DNA from: Labrenzia sp. PHM005
GTDB taxonomy: Bacteria; Pseudomonadota; Alphaproteobacteria; Rhizobiales; Stappiaceae
DNA length: 64,000 nt
NCBI RefSeq assembly: GCF_006517275.1
Contig: NZ_CP041191.1
Coordinates: forward strand, 3,343,001-3,407,000
Direction of reading: 5' to 3'
A model generated the notes under the pieces. It saw only the letters and a list, made by a program, of their open reading frames with translations. It ran no database searches and was not told where the DNA came from. Position 1 is the first letter of the stretch. Each line of letters starts with the position of its first letter. The position numbers were made by a program, and so were the translations under genes. Shown here one piece after another: positions 1-7,997 of this stretch.

Positions 1-1997
1 ATTTCAAGATGTCTGTTTCTCCTGTGCTGGACCGTCTGGTGTCGGCGCGATTGTCCCGCCGGATTGAAAGCCCGGAAACCCAGGACAAACTGCGCCAGTT
101 TATGCAGTCCCGCTGGTTTTCGCCGCCATTTTCCGGCGAGCGGTTTATCGGCTGGATGCTGGATGCCAGTTTGAAGATGGAAGTTCAGCGCGACGCGGAA
201 CGCACATTGATCCCGCGTGGTCAGACGCTCGATCTTTTTGTCACGATCACGGATTACAACGGCGTTAAGCGGCGGATCTTGCTGGATGATCCTGATTTTG
301 TTGAAGAGTGGGATCACCGCCGGATCTTGAATTTTCACGCCGCACACCGGTCACCGCATTATGTCGACAGCCAGTTCGATGCCCGCTGTATACCTGAATT
401 GGTGTTTGCGGCCAGGGCAACGTCTTCGTTTCCAGGGGCGTTTCCGCCGGCAACGGTCGCTGAAATGGAACGGGTTCTGGCCCGGCGTGATGAGAAATGG
501 CTGAATAAGGATCAATTCCTGGCAAAATGTCTGCGCCTCAGCGATGAAACAATGGCGCGTCATTGTTTTGTTGATGGCAGCGTGGTGATGAACAAGCCTT
601 TCGCACCCGTGATCGATGTCATCAAGGATCGGCCAGCGGCGCGTGAAGTTGCCCGGCGTCTGATCTATGTTGACCCAACCCCGCTTGAGCAGGCCCCGGA
701 CGACCAGCGGTCAACAGAGTTGCCCGGCTTTTTCCGTGTGATTCTGGCGTCGCTTGCGCATATTCCGCGCAACGAACCAATTGGCGATGATCTGAAGGAA
801 CTGGAACAGAACAACCGCCGCAGCCGCTGGCTGTCGCAACTGGTCGATACTGCCGCGCCTATGGTTCAGGAGGCCGTGTCTGGTTTCCTTCCGAAGCGGC
901 GTGCGATTACCGCCGAAATTGTTGCCAATTGCCGCCGGCAGGCAACGGCCACGGCGTTCGAGCAAGCCGGGTTTGCCTTTCTCAACTATCAATCCCTAAA
1001 GCTGCATGCTTTGGCTGAGCGGCTGGCGAAATTGGTGTCCGGCCTTGGCGGAACCGATGAAGCGTCCCGGCAGGAAGAGGGGCTGCTCACGTTGTTCTAC
1101 GAGCGCTTTAGCGGGATCGCTGCTGCCAGCGCGGATCAGCTGGGACGGACAGATCCAGCCGTGATTGCGCTTCTAAGAGGCCTGGATGTTGATTATCGGA
1201 TCCGGCGTTTGCGCTTTGTCATCCGCAAGCTCAATGGGTTCTACAATTACGATCCATCGTCCGATTTGCCGCCGCCGGATACCGAAGAACTCGACCGGCT
1301 AAAGGGGCTCTTATATGACCAGGTCGATCATTTGACATGGCGATGGCAGGACCGGTTTTATGGCGGCCGCAGCCAGGAACTTGCAGAAGAGCTTTGCGCA
1401 GGCGGGCTCACCACGGACAGCCGGGAGGCTGCTGTCCGGCGGTTTCTTGACGGAATGACCCAAATGATGGGGCTGGCCGATCTCGACCGGCTTCAGGACG
1501 AGTTGTTTGCCGAAGCTGCTGCCGGTTCGCTCGACAAGGAGCGGCATACAGCTTTGCTCGAGGCCTATATAGGTTTTGGCTTTTACGACCTGATCACCTT
1601 TCCGGTGCTCCAGCGGAACGACTTTTCTGAAGTGACGGAAATCCTGGTCGACCGGATCAGTCCGAGAGATGCCGAAAGCCTCTATACGGAAGGCTTTGAG
1701 CTCAAGGGCAAGCAGCTCAACACGTTTGGTGCGTTTTTCAACCGCTCCTGGCGCGAACACGACTATCTGTGGGGGCGGCTTAATGCCGCCGACCGCCTGG
1801 TCAGTGTGGTTTTGTCCTCTATCGGCGATGCTCCGTTACCGCAGCCGGAAGTCAATCAAGCGCGAGCTCGCATTTTCTTGGCGATTCTAGAGGAGGAGCG
1901 GGGAAAATTGCCCGAAATTCAGGAGGAAATCGAACGGATCGATGCCTTGATCCGATCCATTTATCCCGACTTTGCGCATGTGGCGGAAGAAGTTTAG
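1..1997 (+). CDS. Patatin-like protein with DUF3376-type C-terminus (5' end outside window)
   Basis: The reading frame is open to the window edge (first whole codon at 3), so the N-terminus is missing. About 664 residues are visible. The patatin oxyanion loop (GGGxxG) and nucleophile elbow (GxSxG) should lie upstream and cannot be seen. The third patatin element is present: the Asp of FVDGSVVMNKPF near residue 190, where patatins carry DG[AGS]. The following 450 residues are a mostly helical extension, as in the large DUF3376 patatin-like proteins, which are usually about 750-800 residues long. Lipid acyl hydrolase activity is inferred from the family; the substrate is unknown. The region downstream up to crcB shows no terminator. 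Confidence 0.7.
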   Translation, partial: FKMSVSPVLDRLVSARLSRRIESPETQDKLRQFMQSRWFSPPFSGERFIGWMLDASLKMEVQRDAERTLIPRGQTLDLFVTITDYNGVKRRILLDDPDFVEEWDHRRILNFHAAHRSPHYVDSQFDARCIPELVFAARATSSFPGAFPPATVAEMERVLARRDEKWLNKDQFLAKCLRLSDETMARHCFVDGSVVMNKPFAPVIDVIKDRPAAREVARRLIYVDPTPLEQAPDDQRSTELPGFFRVILASLAHIPRNEPIGDDLKELEQNNRRSRWLSQLVDTAAPMVQEAVSGFLPKRRAITAEIVANCRRQATATAFEQAGFAFLNYQSLKLHALAERLAKLVSGLGGTDEASRQEEGLLTLFYERFSGIAAASADQLGRTDPAVIALLRGLDVDYRIRRLRFVIRKLNGFYNYDPSSDLPPPDTEELDRLKGLLYDQVDHLTWRWQDRFYGGRSQELAEELCAGGLTTDSREAAVRRFLDGMTQMMGLADLDRLQDELFAEAAAGSLDKERHTALLEAYIGFGFYDLITFPVLQRNDFSEVTEILVDRISPRDAESLYTEGFELKGKQLNTFGAFFNRSWREHDYLWGRLNAADRLVSVVLSSIGDAPLPQPEVNQARARIFLAILEEERGKLPEIQEEIERIDALIRSIYPDFAHVAEEV

Positions 1998-2115
1998 AGC
2001 CTGCCGGCAGGCCTACCAAGTTCGTCGTTAGAGATTTTGAATCGGTGGTTCGGCCTTGATTCTCTTCGCTAGTCCGGCGATCACTGGCGTGAACGAAAAT
2101 TTTGGGGCTGCATAA

Positions 2116-2499
2116 TTGTATCATCTGTTTCTGGTTGTCATTGGCGGCGGGCTTGGGGCTGGCGGACGCCATTTGGTCTCTTTAGCAACCTTGCGCCTGT
2201 TCGGACCGGGCTTTCCTGTCGGAACCATGACCGTCAATGTGGCCGGCTCGCTCATCATGGGGCTTTTCATCGGCTGGCTGGTGAAGCATGAGGCCGCGCA
2301 TCTGCAGCCGTTGCGGTACTTTCTCGCGACGGGCGTCTTGGGTGGGTTCACGACGTTTTCCGCATTCTCCCTCGACACCGCCGTGTTGTGGGAGCGGGGG
2401 GATGTGCAGCTCGCTCTGATCTATGTTCTTGGATCTGTCGTCTTGTCCATTTTGGGCGTGTTTGCCGGCTTAATGCTCATGCGGCTGGGCGGGGCTTGA
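2116..2499 (+). CDS. crcB: CrcB/Fluc fluoride channel
   Basis: A 127-residue protein with four hydrophobic segments and the family signatures: GAGGRH near the N-terminus, GTMTVNVAGS around residues 35-45, and GGFTTFSAFS around residues 75-85. Fluc channels are dual-topology dimers that export fluoride across the inner membrane. Length matches the family. The start is a TTG at 2116; there is no in-frame ATG that would retain the first helix, and no convincing Shine-Dalgarno sequence. I looked for a fluoride riboswitch in the 118-bp leader and did not find a convincing one. It lies between the patatin gene and rluC on the same strand. Confidence 0.9.
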   Translation: MYHLFLVVIGGGLGAGGRHLVSLATLRLFGPGFPVGTMTVNVAGSLIMGLFIGWLVKHEAAHLQPLRYFLATGVLGGFTTFSAFSLDTAVLWERGDVQLALIYVLGSVVLSILGVFAGLMLMRLGGA

Positions 2500-2647
2500 G
2501 GCCTTGTTGAGCCGCAAGGCGAACGTTTTCCTTTCCTTTCGGGGCAAATCCGCCTATATGCGGCGCAATGATTTCTTGTCCGTTTGCCGCTGAGCCAACG
2601 GCGCAAATGCGCGCACTGCTGAAAGCGTGCTGCCAAACGAGACCAAA

Positions 2648-3670
2648 ATGTCCGCGATTGAACAGAAAAAAGTGACCGCCGATGAGGCGGGCATGCGCCT
2701 CGACCGTTGGTTCAAAGCCCATTATCCGGGGCTCGGCTTCGGCCGTTTGCAAAAACTCCTGCGGACCGGCCAGGTTCGGGTCGATGGCAAGCGGGCGGAG
2801 AGCAACACCCGGATTGCCAAAGGGCAGATGATCCGTATCCCGCCGCTTGGTGTGGATCTGCCGGCGGATGACAAGAAGAACGCCAAGCCGAAATCGACCA
2901 AGCTGATTGCCGACGATAAAAAAGCAGTCGAAGACATGCTGCTTTATGAGGACAATCAGGTAATGGTCCTCAACAAACCGGCGGGACTGGCTGTTCAAGG
3001 CGGTTCTGGCTTGAAGCGCCACCTGGATGGAATGCTGGACGCCTTCACTGACCGTAAGGGCAACAAACCGCGTCTGGTCCACCGGCTTGACCGGGAGACT
3101 TCGGGGATCATCCTGGTGGCGCGTACCCGTCAAGCGGCTCAGGAGCTCACCAAAGCCTTCCGCCACCGCAACACCCAGAAAGTCTACTGGGCGATCCTTG
3201 CAGGCGTTCCCAAGCCGTTTCAGGGTCGGATCTCAACCTTCATTGCCCGCAATGAAGAGGAAGAGCGGATGCAAATCGTCCGCCAGGGTGGGGCGGATGA
3301 CGCCCAGCATGCAGTGTCGCTCTATTCGGTCTTTGAAAAATCCGGACAGAAACTGTCTTGGGTGACCATGAAACCGGTTACCGGCCGGACCCACCAGTTG
3401 CGCGCTCATGCGGCTCATATCGGGCATCCGATCATCGGTGATGATAAGTATTTCAACATTGAGAACTGGGAGTTGCCGGGCGGTATCCAGAACCGCCTGC
3501 ATCTGCTCGCCCGCCGGATCGTCATTCCGCATCCCTCCGGCCACGGCATGATCGACGTTTCTGCGCCGCTGCCGCCGCATATGCAGCAGACCTGGAACCT
3601 TCTTGGATTTGATGTCACCGATTATGATCCGGAAGCAGATGATCCGGATGAGAGTGTGATCAAACGCTGA
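2648..3670 (+). CDS. rluC: RluC/RluD-family 23S rRNA pseudouridine synthase
   Basis: An N-terminal S4 RNA-binding domain (about residues 10-60, MRLDRWFKAHYP) is followed by the pseudouridine synthase core with motif II HRLDRETSG. The catalytic Asp is near residue 147. TGRTHQLRAH follows later, as is typical of the family. The enzyme converts specific uridines in 23S rRNA; which positions cannot be read from sequence, so RluC rather than RluD is a best guess. A GTG at 2627 would add seven residues, but the ATG at 2648 fits family N-termini better. The insertion between the S4 and catalytic domains is Lys/Asp-rich. In many alphaproteobacteria this gene is followed by the HAD and ATP12 genes found at 6472-7925; here two reverse-strand genes intervene. 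Confidence 0.88.
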   Translation: MSAIEQKKVTADEAGMRLDRWFKAHYPGLGFGRLQKLLRTGQVRVDGKRAESNTRIAKGQMIRIPPLGVDLPADDKKNAKPKSTKLIADDKKAVEDMLLYEDNQVMVLNKPAGLAVQGGSGLKRHLDGMLDAFTDRKGNKPRLVHRLDRETSGIILVARTRQAAQELTKAFRHRNTQKVYWAILAGVPKPFQGRISTFIARNEEEERMQIVRQGGADDAQHAVSLYSVFEKSGQKLSWVTMKPVTGRTHQLRAHAAHIGHPIIGDDKYFNIENWELPGGIQNRLHLLARRIVIPHPSGHGMIDVSAPLPPHMQQTWNLLGFDVTDYDPEADDPDESVIKR

Positions 3671-3716
3671 TGGGCTGTTCTTTTATGGTTCGCCGGAACA
3701 TCGTTGCTGCCATGGC

Positions 3717-3929
3717 CTAAAACCCTTGAAACAGGGCAGTCAGGATGACCGAGGCGAAGGTGACGACAACCACACCGGCGACCAGTTTCCAGGCGTCTGC
3801 GCGTCTTTTCAAGCCCGGCCAGCCAAGCGGTTTGATGACCTGAATCGCTGCAATCAGCAGCAAGAAGACGCCTAGGATTTTTGTCACAAACAGCTCCGGA
3901 AGGATCGGGTGGGAGGCAAAGAAACCCAT
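3717..3929 (-). CDS. Small two-TM membrane protein
   Basis: A 70-residue protein of unknown function with two hydrophobic stretches (about residues 14-33 and 48-67) separated by a basic loop containing KRRADAWK. This is the layout of a small inner-membrane hairpin protein. A TTG at 3935 would add two residues; the ATG at 3929 is preferred. It is convergent with rluC and lies just downstream of the DUF2778 gene on the same strand, 29 bp away, so they may be co-transcribed. The amino-acid composition (balanced hydrophobic helices, positive loop) makes a real gene much more likely than the overlapping longer frame. No function is inferred. Confidence 0.6.
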   Translation of the reverse strand: MGFFASHPILPELFVTKILGVFLLLIAAIQVIKPLGWPGLKRRADAWKLVAGVVVVTFASVILTALFQGF

Positions 3930-3958
3930 ACCCAATCGCCCGGTCGATCACAAGCGTG

Positions 3959-6082
3959 CTACTTGGATGCGTAGTGGCGTTCCTTGTAAAGGGCCATGTA
4001 TTTCGGCAGTTGGCTCATGTTCGGGACGACGATCATTGTCTTGACCTTGCCCTTTTTGAAAGCTCTCAAGAACTTGTTGTAGTGTGTGAAGGCGACGCAG
4101 CCATGAGAACCCTTGCTTTTACGAAGCAGCGGTGAATGCGCCAGCATGCCGTCCCGGCCGCGCATGGCCGCGACATCATACGGCAGCATACGGATAGCCT
4201 CGACACCATGGAACCGCCGCTCGCGCATGCGCAGCTTGTAGACATTCGGCGGGGTTGGGCCGAGGTTTTTGACGTAGGCATATTTGGGCTTGTTCATCCG
4301 GTGGCCAATACCGGAATTGGCCTTGAGCTTGCTGCCGTCCGGCATGTGAACTACGGCGGCGCTGATGTCGTAGACCGCAATCTTGCTGCTCCGGCCTGGC
4401 AAACCGGCCTTGCCACCATTGAAGAGCTTGCCAATTCCATCAAATGGCGGGAGTGCCGTTTTCGGCTCCTGCGGGGCTGCGTAAGCGAGCACCGGCGCCG
4501 GTTTTGTTTGCCGCGGCTTGTCTTTTGTTTTGGTTTTGACCTTTGTTTTTGCCTTGAACGGTTTGCGCGGTTTGTTGATGGCGCCGGGTTTGGAGCCGGC
4601 AGCCGGTTTTGAGCGCACCAATGGGCGCGGACGCAAGGCTGGGGCGGGCAAGATATTCGAAGGTGTTAGGCTGGCGACCTGAACCGGTACCTCCGCATCA
4701 ATCGGAGGCAGCTCCTCGTCGATCATCGGCAGACGTGAAGCATGTCGCGTGCCATACAGGACCGAGGCGATTGTCATGGTTTCAGAAGAAGCTGGAGCAG
4801 CACTTGAGGCCGGCAGTTCGGTTTGGTTTTTAAGAGCTGTCTTCGAAGCAGCACCAGGGTTGGACGTCTCTGCTGGTGCTGAAACCTGTGTCAGGCTCGC
4901 GACCTGAACCGGTACCTCTGCATCAATCGGCGGCAGCTCCTCGTCGATCATTGGAAGTCGCGCCGCATTTCGGGCGCCATACAGGACCGAGGCGATTGTC
5001 ATGGTTTCAGAAGAAGCTGGAGCAGCCGTTGAAGCCGGCTGCTCTGTTTGAGTTCCAAGAGCTCTCTTCGAAGCAGTGGCAGGGTTGGAAGCCTCAGCTT
5101 GTGCTGCATTTGGTGTAAGGCTTGCGACCTGAACCGGTACCTCCGCATCAATCAGGGGCAAGTCTTCATCGATCATCGGCAGCCGTGATGCATTTTGTGA
5201 GACTGATACAAGCGGAGTCGGTGCTGAGATGTCAGCAGTGGACGGTGCCGCTACAGCCTTGGACAGTTCCTTGCTGGTTTCAGCTGCAGGCTCTTTGTCA
5301 GCAAACAGTTTTGCAGCTTCGGCAGGGGGCGCCGGTGGGGCAAGGCTTGCGATTTGAAGGGCCGGGGTTTCGGTCGCTAGAATGGCAGGGCTTTTGTCGC
5401 TCGTCTGCCGGTTATCTCCATCCTTTGGGGCGGAGACAATCGATGTTGCTGGATTAGTTCCGGACAAAGATGGATCAGCCGCATCTGTTTCAATTGCCGC
5501 GACGGTTGCCGGGGCTTGGGCAGCGCCAGTCTCAGCCACCACAGCGCCTTCAGATGGAGAAATCTCAATCGCCTTATTCTTTTTCTCCGCTTGCGCTGCC
5601 AAAAGCGCGCGCCTCAGTTTTAATTTGGCGAGGCGCTGGGTAAGGAAATCTTTTGCGCTGGCTTTTTCGCCTGTAGCGGGAAGAGCCTTAGAGGTTTTAG
5701 GGGCAACACGTGCGGCATCAGAAGGACCTGCGGCCTGGTCTTTGTTTGGAATATGAACGGCCGCGACCACACGAGCTGTGTGTATAGGATCCGCGGCAGC
5801 CTCAACACGGACCGAAGCTGTGATCTCAACCGGCTTTTCCTTTTGGGAGGCTAGTACAGCTGTGTCTGAAGTCCGGTCTGATGTTTCTTGAATGCTCAAC
5901 GAAGACACATTCAGCGGTATCGTTACCTGTGGTTCAGATTGAAACGACGGCAAGGCTGCCTTCACTGCAAGGGCTGCTGCCACTACTGCAACGGCACCAA
6001 GCGTCAGAAGGGGCTTCCCAAGCGGGACCGGTTTGGTTTCTGGACTGTTCTTCTTAGATTCAGACTGCGGTGTTCTTGGCAT
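3959..6082 (-). CDS. DUF2778 (Tlde1-like L,D-transpeptidase fold) envelope protein with long repeat-bearing stalk
   Basis: A 707-residue protein. One TM anchor lies near residues 25-47, followed by about 500 residues rich in Ala, Pro, Ser, Thr and Glu, and a C-terminal catalytic-looking domain from about residue 560. That domain ends with LAHSPLLRKSKGSHGCVAF (His and SHGC around residue 660). The His/SxGC arrangement is the active-site pattern of DUF2778 proteins, which share the L,D-transpeptidase (YkuD-like) Cys site, so an activity on peptidoglycan peptides in the periplasm is inferred. The stalk contains three copies of the motif RLPMIDE-LP-IDAEVPVQ at a 75-residue period, ending near residues 320, 395 and 470, and then a Lys-rich stretch (about 490-530). 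Some Tlde1 relatives are type VI toxins, but the TM anchor and long stalk argue for a housekeeping envelope role. Confidence 0.72.
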   Translation of the reverse strand: MPRTPQSESKKNSPETKPVPLGKPLLTLGAVAVVAAALAVKAALPSFQSEPQVTIPLNVSSLSIQETSDRTSDTAVLASQKEKPVEITASVRVEAAADPIHTARVVAAVHIPNKDQAAGPSDAARVAPKTSKALPATGEKASAKDFLTQRLAKLKLRRALLAAQAEKKNKAIEISPSEGAVVAETGAAQAPATVAAIETDAADPSLSGTNPATSIVSAPKDGDNRQTSDKSPAILATETPALQIASLAPPAPPAEAAKLFADKEPAAETSKELSKAVAAPSTADISAPTPLVSVSQNASRLPMIDEDLPLIDAEVPVQVASLTPNAAQAEASNPATASKRALGTQTEQPASTAAPASSETMTIASVLYGARNAARLPMIDEELPPIDAEVPVQVASLTQVSAPAETSNPGAASKTALKNQTELPASSAAPASSETMTIASVLYGTRHASRLPMIDEELPPIDAEVPVQVASLTPSNILPAPALRPRPLVRSKPAAGSKPGAINKPRKPFKAKTKVKTKTKDKPRQTKPAPVLAYAAPQEPKTALPPFDGIGKLFNGGKAGLPGRSSKIAVYDISAAVVHMPDGSKLKANSGIGHRMNKPKYAYVKNLGPTPPNVYKLRMRERRFHGVEAIRMLPYDVAAMRGRDGMLAHSPLLRKSKGSHGCVAFTHYNKFLRAFKKGKVKTMIVVPNMSQLPKYMALYKERHYASK
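4660..5200 (-). repeat. Intragenic 225-bp tandem repeats in the DUF2778 gene
   Basis: The segment encoding RLPMIDE/IDAEVPVQVASL occurs three times about 225 bp apart (starts of the GCGACCTGAACCGGTACC stretch near 4674, 4899 and 5125 on the plus strand). The intervening linkers, which carry ASSETMTIASVLYG, are duplicated as well. The copies differ by scattered substitutions and keep the reading frame, so they look like an in-frame duplication of the stalk. Confidence 0.85.
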
Positions 6083-6471
6083 GAAACACGAAAATCCCGT
6101 TGGCCGCGACTGACATCGAGCGGCGTTGGTTCCCTAATTTCTGGCGGCAAGCTTGCCTCAGCCTTTGCTATCGCTTTGCAAAGGGGTCTGCCGTTGCCGT
6201 CCTGGCGGGGGAGAAGCTTGTTCCAAACTCAAGCCACCTTACGCAGGTGTTTGTTCTCTGCGCGGTCGAAATCGGCGATATCCAAAGAAGGCATGCAAGC
6301 AGGCTCTGGCCTGTGGAGCAACCGGCACTTTTTGCTCGGGCTGATCGACGCCATATCCAGCAGGCGCCGTTTTAACGGAAATCCCGGCCAAATTATGACC
6401 AGTTCGCTTGACCCGTCGGCCAAAAACCGGCACATGCGGCGGCAAAGATCTGCCCACATAAACGAGCCCAA
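6083..6471. other. Intergenic region between divergent DUF2778 and HAD genes
   Basis: This 389-bp gap separates two divergently transcribed genes. The open frames in it on either strand have no recognisable protein features and look like chance frames of GC-rich DNA. It must hold promoters for both sides, but I see no clear -35/-10 pair, operator or structured RNA. Confidence 0.5.
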
Positions 6472-7152
6472 ATGTATCTGATCATTTTCGATGTCGATGG
6501 CACGCTGCTCGACAGTCAGAACACCATTGTTCATGGTTTTGAAGCTGCCTTTGCCGCTGTTGGCCTGCCTGTGCCGGGCCGCAAAACGATCCTGTCCATC
6601 GTCGGGCGGTCGCTGGATATGGCCTTTGCTGACCTTGTGGGACCTGAACATCAGGACAAGGTGCCGGAAATGGCAGCCGTTTACCGGGCTGAAAAGATCG
6701 CCCGGCGCAAGGCGGGACTGGACCAAGATCCGCTTTATCCAGGTGCACGGGAAGCGATCGACCGCTTGCATGCGCGTGAAGACGTTCTTCTGGGGATTGC
6801 GACCGGCAAAGCACTGCGCGGTGTGCATCACATGATGGATGTGCATGACCTTCACGGCCGTTTCATCACCATCCAGACAGCCGACACATCCCCGTCCAAA
6901 CCGCATCCGGACATGATTGAGCGGGCGCTGAGCGAGACCGGTGCGGACCCCGAACAGACCGTGATGATCGGCGACACAGGATTTGATATGGCTATGGCCC
7001 GCGCCGGCGGTGTGCATGCCATTGGGGTGACATGGGGCTATCATGATCATTCGCAGCTGACCGCCGATGGCGCCGAGCGGATCATTCATAGGTTTGACGA
7101 ATTGGATCAGGCGCTCATTGAGTTGCTTAAAATGGAAAAGGAAACAGTGTAA
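6472..7152 (+). CDS. HAD-superfamily (PGP/Gph-like) phosphatase
   Basis: A 226-residue HAD subfamily IA phosphatase. Motif I is FDVDGTLLDS (nucleophile and acid Asp at residues 7 and 9). Motif II is the Thr of IATGK (about 114-118), motif III is the Lys of SKPHPD, and motif IV is MIGDTGFDM. The alpha-helical cap follows motif I. The substrate is unknown; phosphoglycolate or a nucleotide monophosphate would be typical. Its stop codon overlaps the ATP12 start by one base, so the two are translationally coupled. This HAD-ATP12 pair downstream of rluC is a recurring arrangement in alphaproteobacteria. Confidence 0.85.
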   Translation: MYLIIFDVDGTLLDSQNTIVHGFEAAFAAVGLPVPGRKTILSIVGRSLDMAFADLVGPEHQDKVPEMAAVYRAEKIARRKAGLDQDPLYPGAREAIDRLHAREDVLLGIATGKALRGVHHMMDVHDLHGRFITIQTADTSPSKPHPDMIERALSETGADPEQTVMIGDTGFDMAMARAGGVHAIGVTWGYHDHSQLTADGAERIIHRFDELDQALIELLKMEKETV

Positions 7153-7925
7153 TGCGCGACTATCTTGAAGCATTGCATGAAGATGCAGCGAAAGATCCGG
7201 AGCAGCGGGCCCGCGAATTGTCGCGCCGCGAGTTGCCAAAGAGATTCTATGAACGCGCCGAACATGTTGAAACCGAAGACGGATTTGCCATTCATCTGGA
7301 TGGCCGGCCGGTCAAGACCCCAGGCAAATCCACGCTGTTGCTGCCGACCGAGCCGCTTGGGGTAGCCGTTGCTGCCGAATGGGCCGCGCAAGAAAAGGAA
7401 ATAAATCCAGCTGTGATGCCGCTCACCCGGATAGCAAATTCGGCCCAGGATGCGGTTGCCAGCCGGTTTGACGAAGTGGCGGATGATGTCACCGCCTTTG
7501 CTGGCAATGATTCCTTATGTTACCGGGCGGACGATCCGCAGAGCCTGTGTGACACACAACGTCAGTTGTGGGACCCGGTCGTGGATTGGGCAGGCGAGCT
7601 GCTCGGCGGCCGGTTTTCACTGATTGAGGGCATCATTCACGCGCCGCAGGATGATAAGCTGCTTTCCGCGTACCGCGCCCGGATTGGCAGTGAGACACCG
7701 CTTCGGCTCGCCGCGCTCCACACAGTGACCACGCTGACGGGCTCTGCGCTTTTGGCGCTGGCGGTGCGCGAAGATAAGCTTACGGCTGATGACGCCTGGC
7801 AGGCCGCCCATGTTGAAGAAGATTTCAACGTCGAACGCTGGGGTGCAGATGCCGAAGCCACCCAAATCCGCGCCTACAAACGCTCTGAATTCGACGCGGC
7901 GGTGCTGATCTTGAAGGAAGGGTAA
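7152..7925 (+). CDS. ATP12-family F1-ATPase assembly chaperone
   Basis: A 257-residue protein. Family features include KRFYERAEHVETEDGFAI and LDGRPVKTPGK near the N-terminus, and AAEWAAQEKEINPAVMPLTR around residues 75-95, followed by an all-helical C-terminal half. ATP12 binds the F1-ATPase alpha subunit and promotes F1 assembly in mitochondria; alphaproteobacteria carry the bacterial homologs. Length is normal. The ATG overlaps the TAA of the upstream HAD gene. It converges with mgtE at 7998. Confidence 0.88.
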   Translation: MRDYLEALHEDAAKDPEQRARELSRRELPKRFYERAEHVETEDGFAIHLDGRPVKTPGKSTLLLPTEPLGVAVAAEWAAQEKEINPAVMPLTRIANSAQDAVASRFDEVADDVTAFAGNDSLCYRADDPQSLCDTQRQLWDPVVDWAGELLGGRFSLIEGIIHAPQDDKLLSAYRARIGSETPLRLAALHTVTTLTGSALLALAVREDKLTADDAWQAAHVEEDFNVERWGADAEATQIRAYKRSEFDAAVLILKEG

Positions 7926-7997
7926 ACCAGATCGACGCCATGGTAGGCCCTCTGAGCAAACGAGGGGTACATCCTTCTCGGTTTTGGCCTCAATGCC

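Noticed and set aside
1998..2115. Possible fluoride riboswitch before crcB (GGCGATCACTGGCG near 2077)
   Set aside because: Only a superficial match; the conserved pseudoknot and second helix of the crcB motif could not be found.
3959..6082. DUF2778 protein as a type VI secretion effector
   Set aside because: It has an N-terminal TM anchor and long stalk, no immunity gene beside it and no T6SS gene in the window.
6229..7239. A 336-codon antisense frame over the HAD gene and its upstream region
   Set aside because: The HAD motifs on the plus strand are complete; the antisense frame shows no motif.
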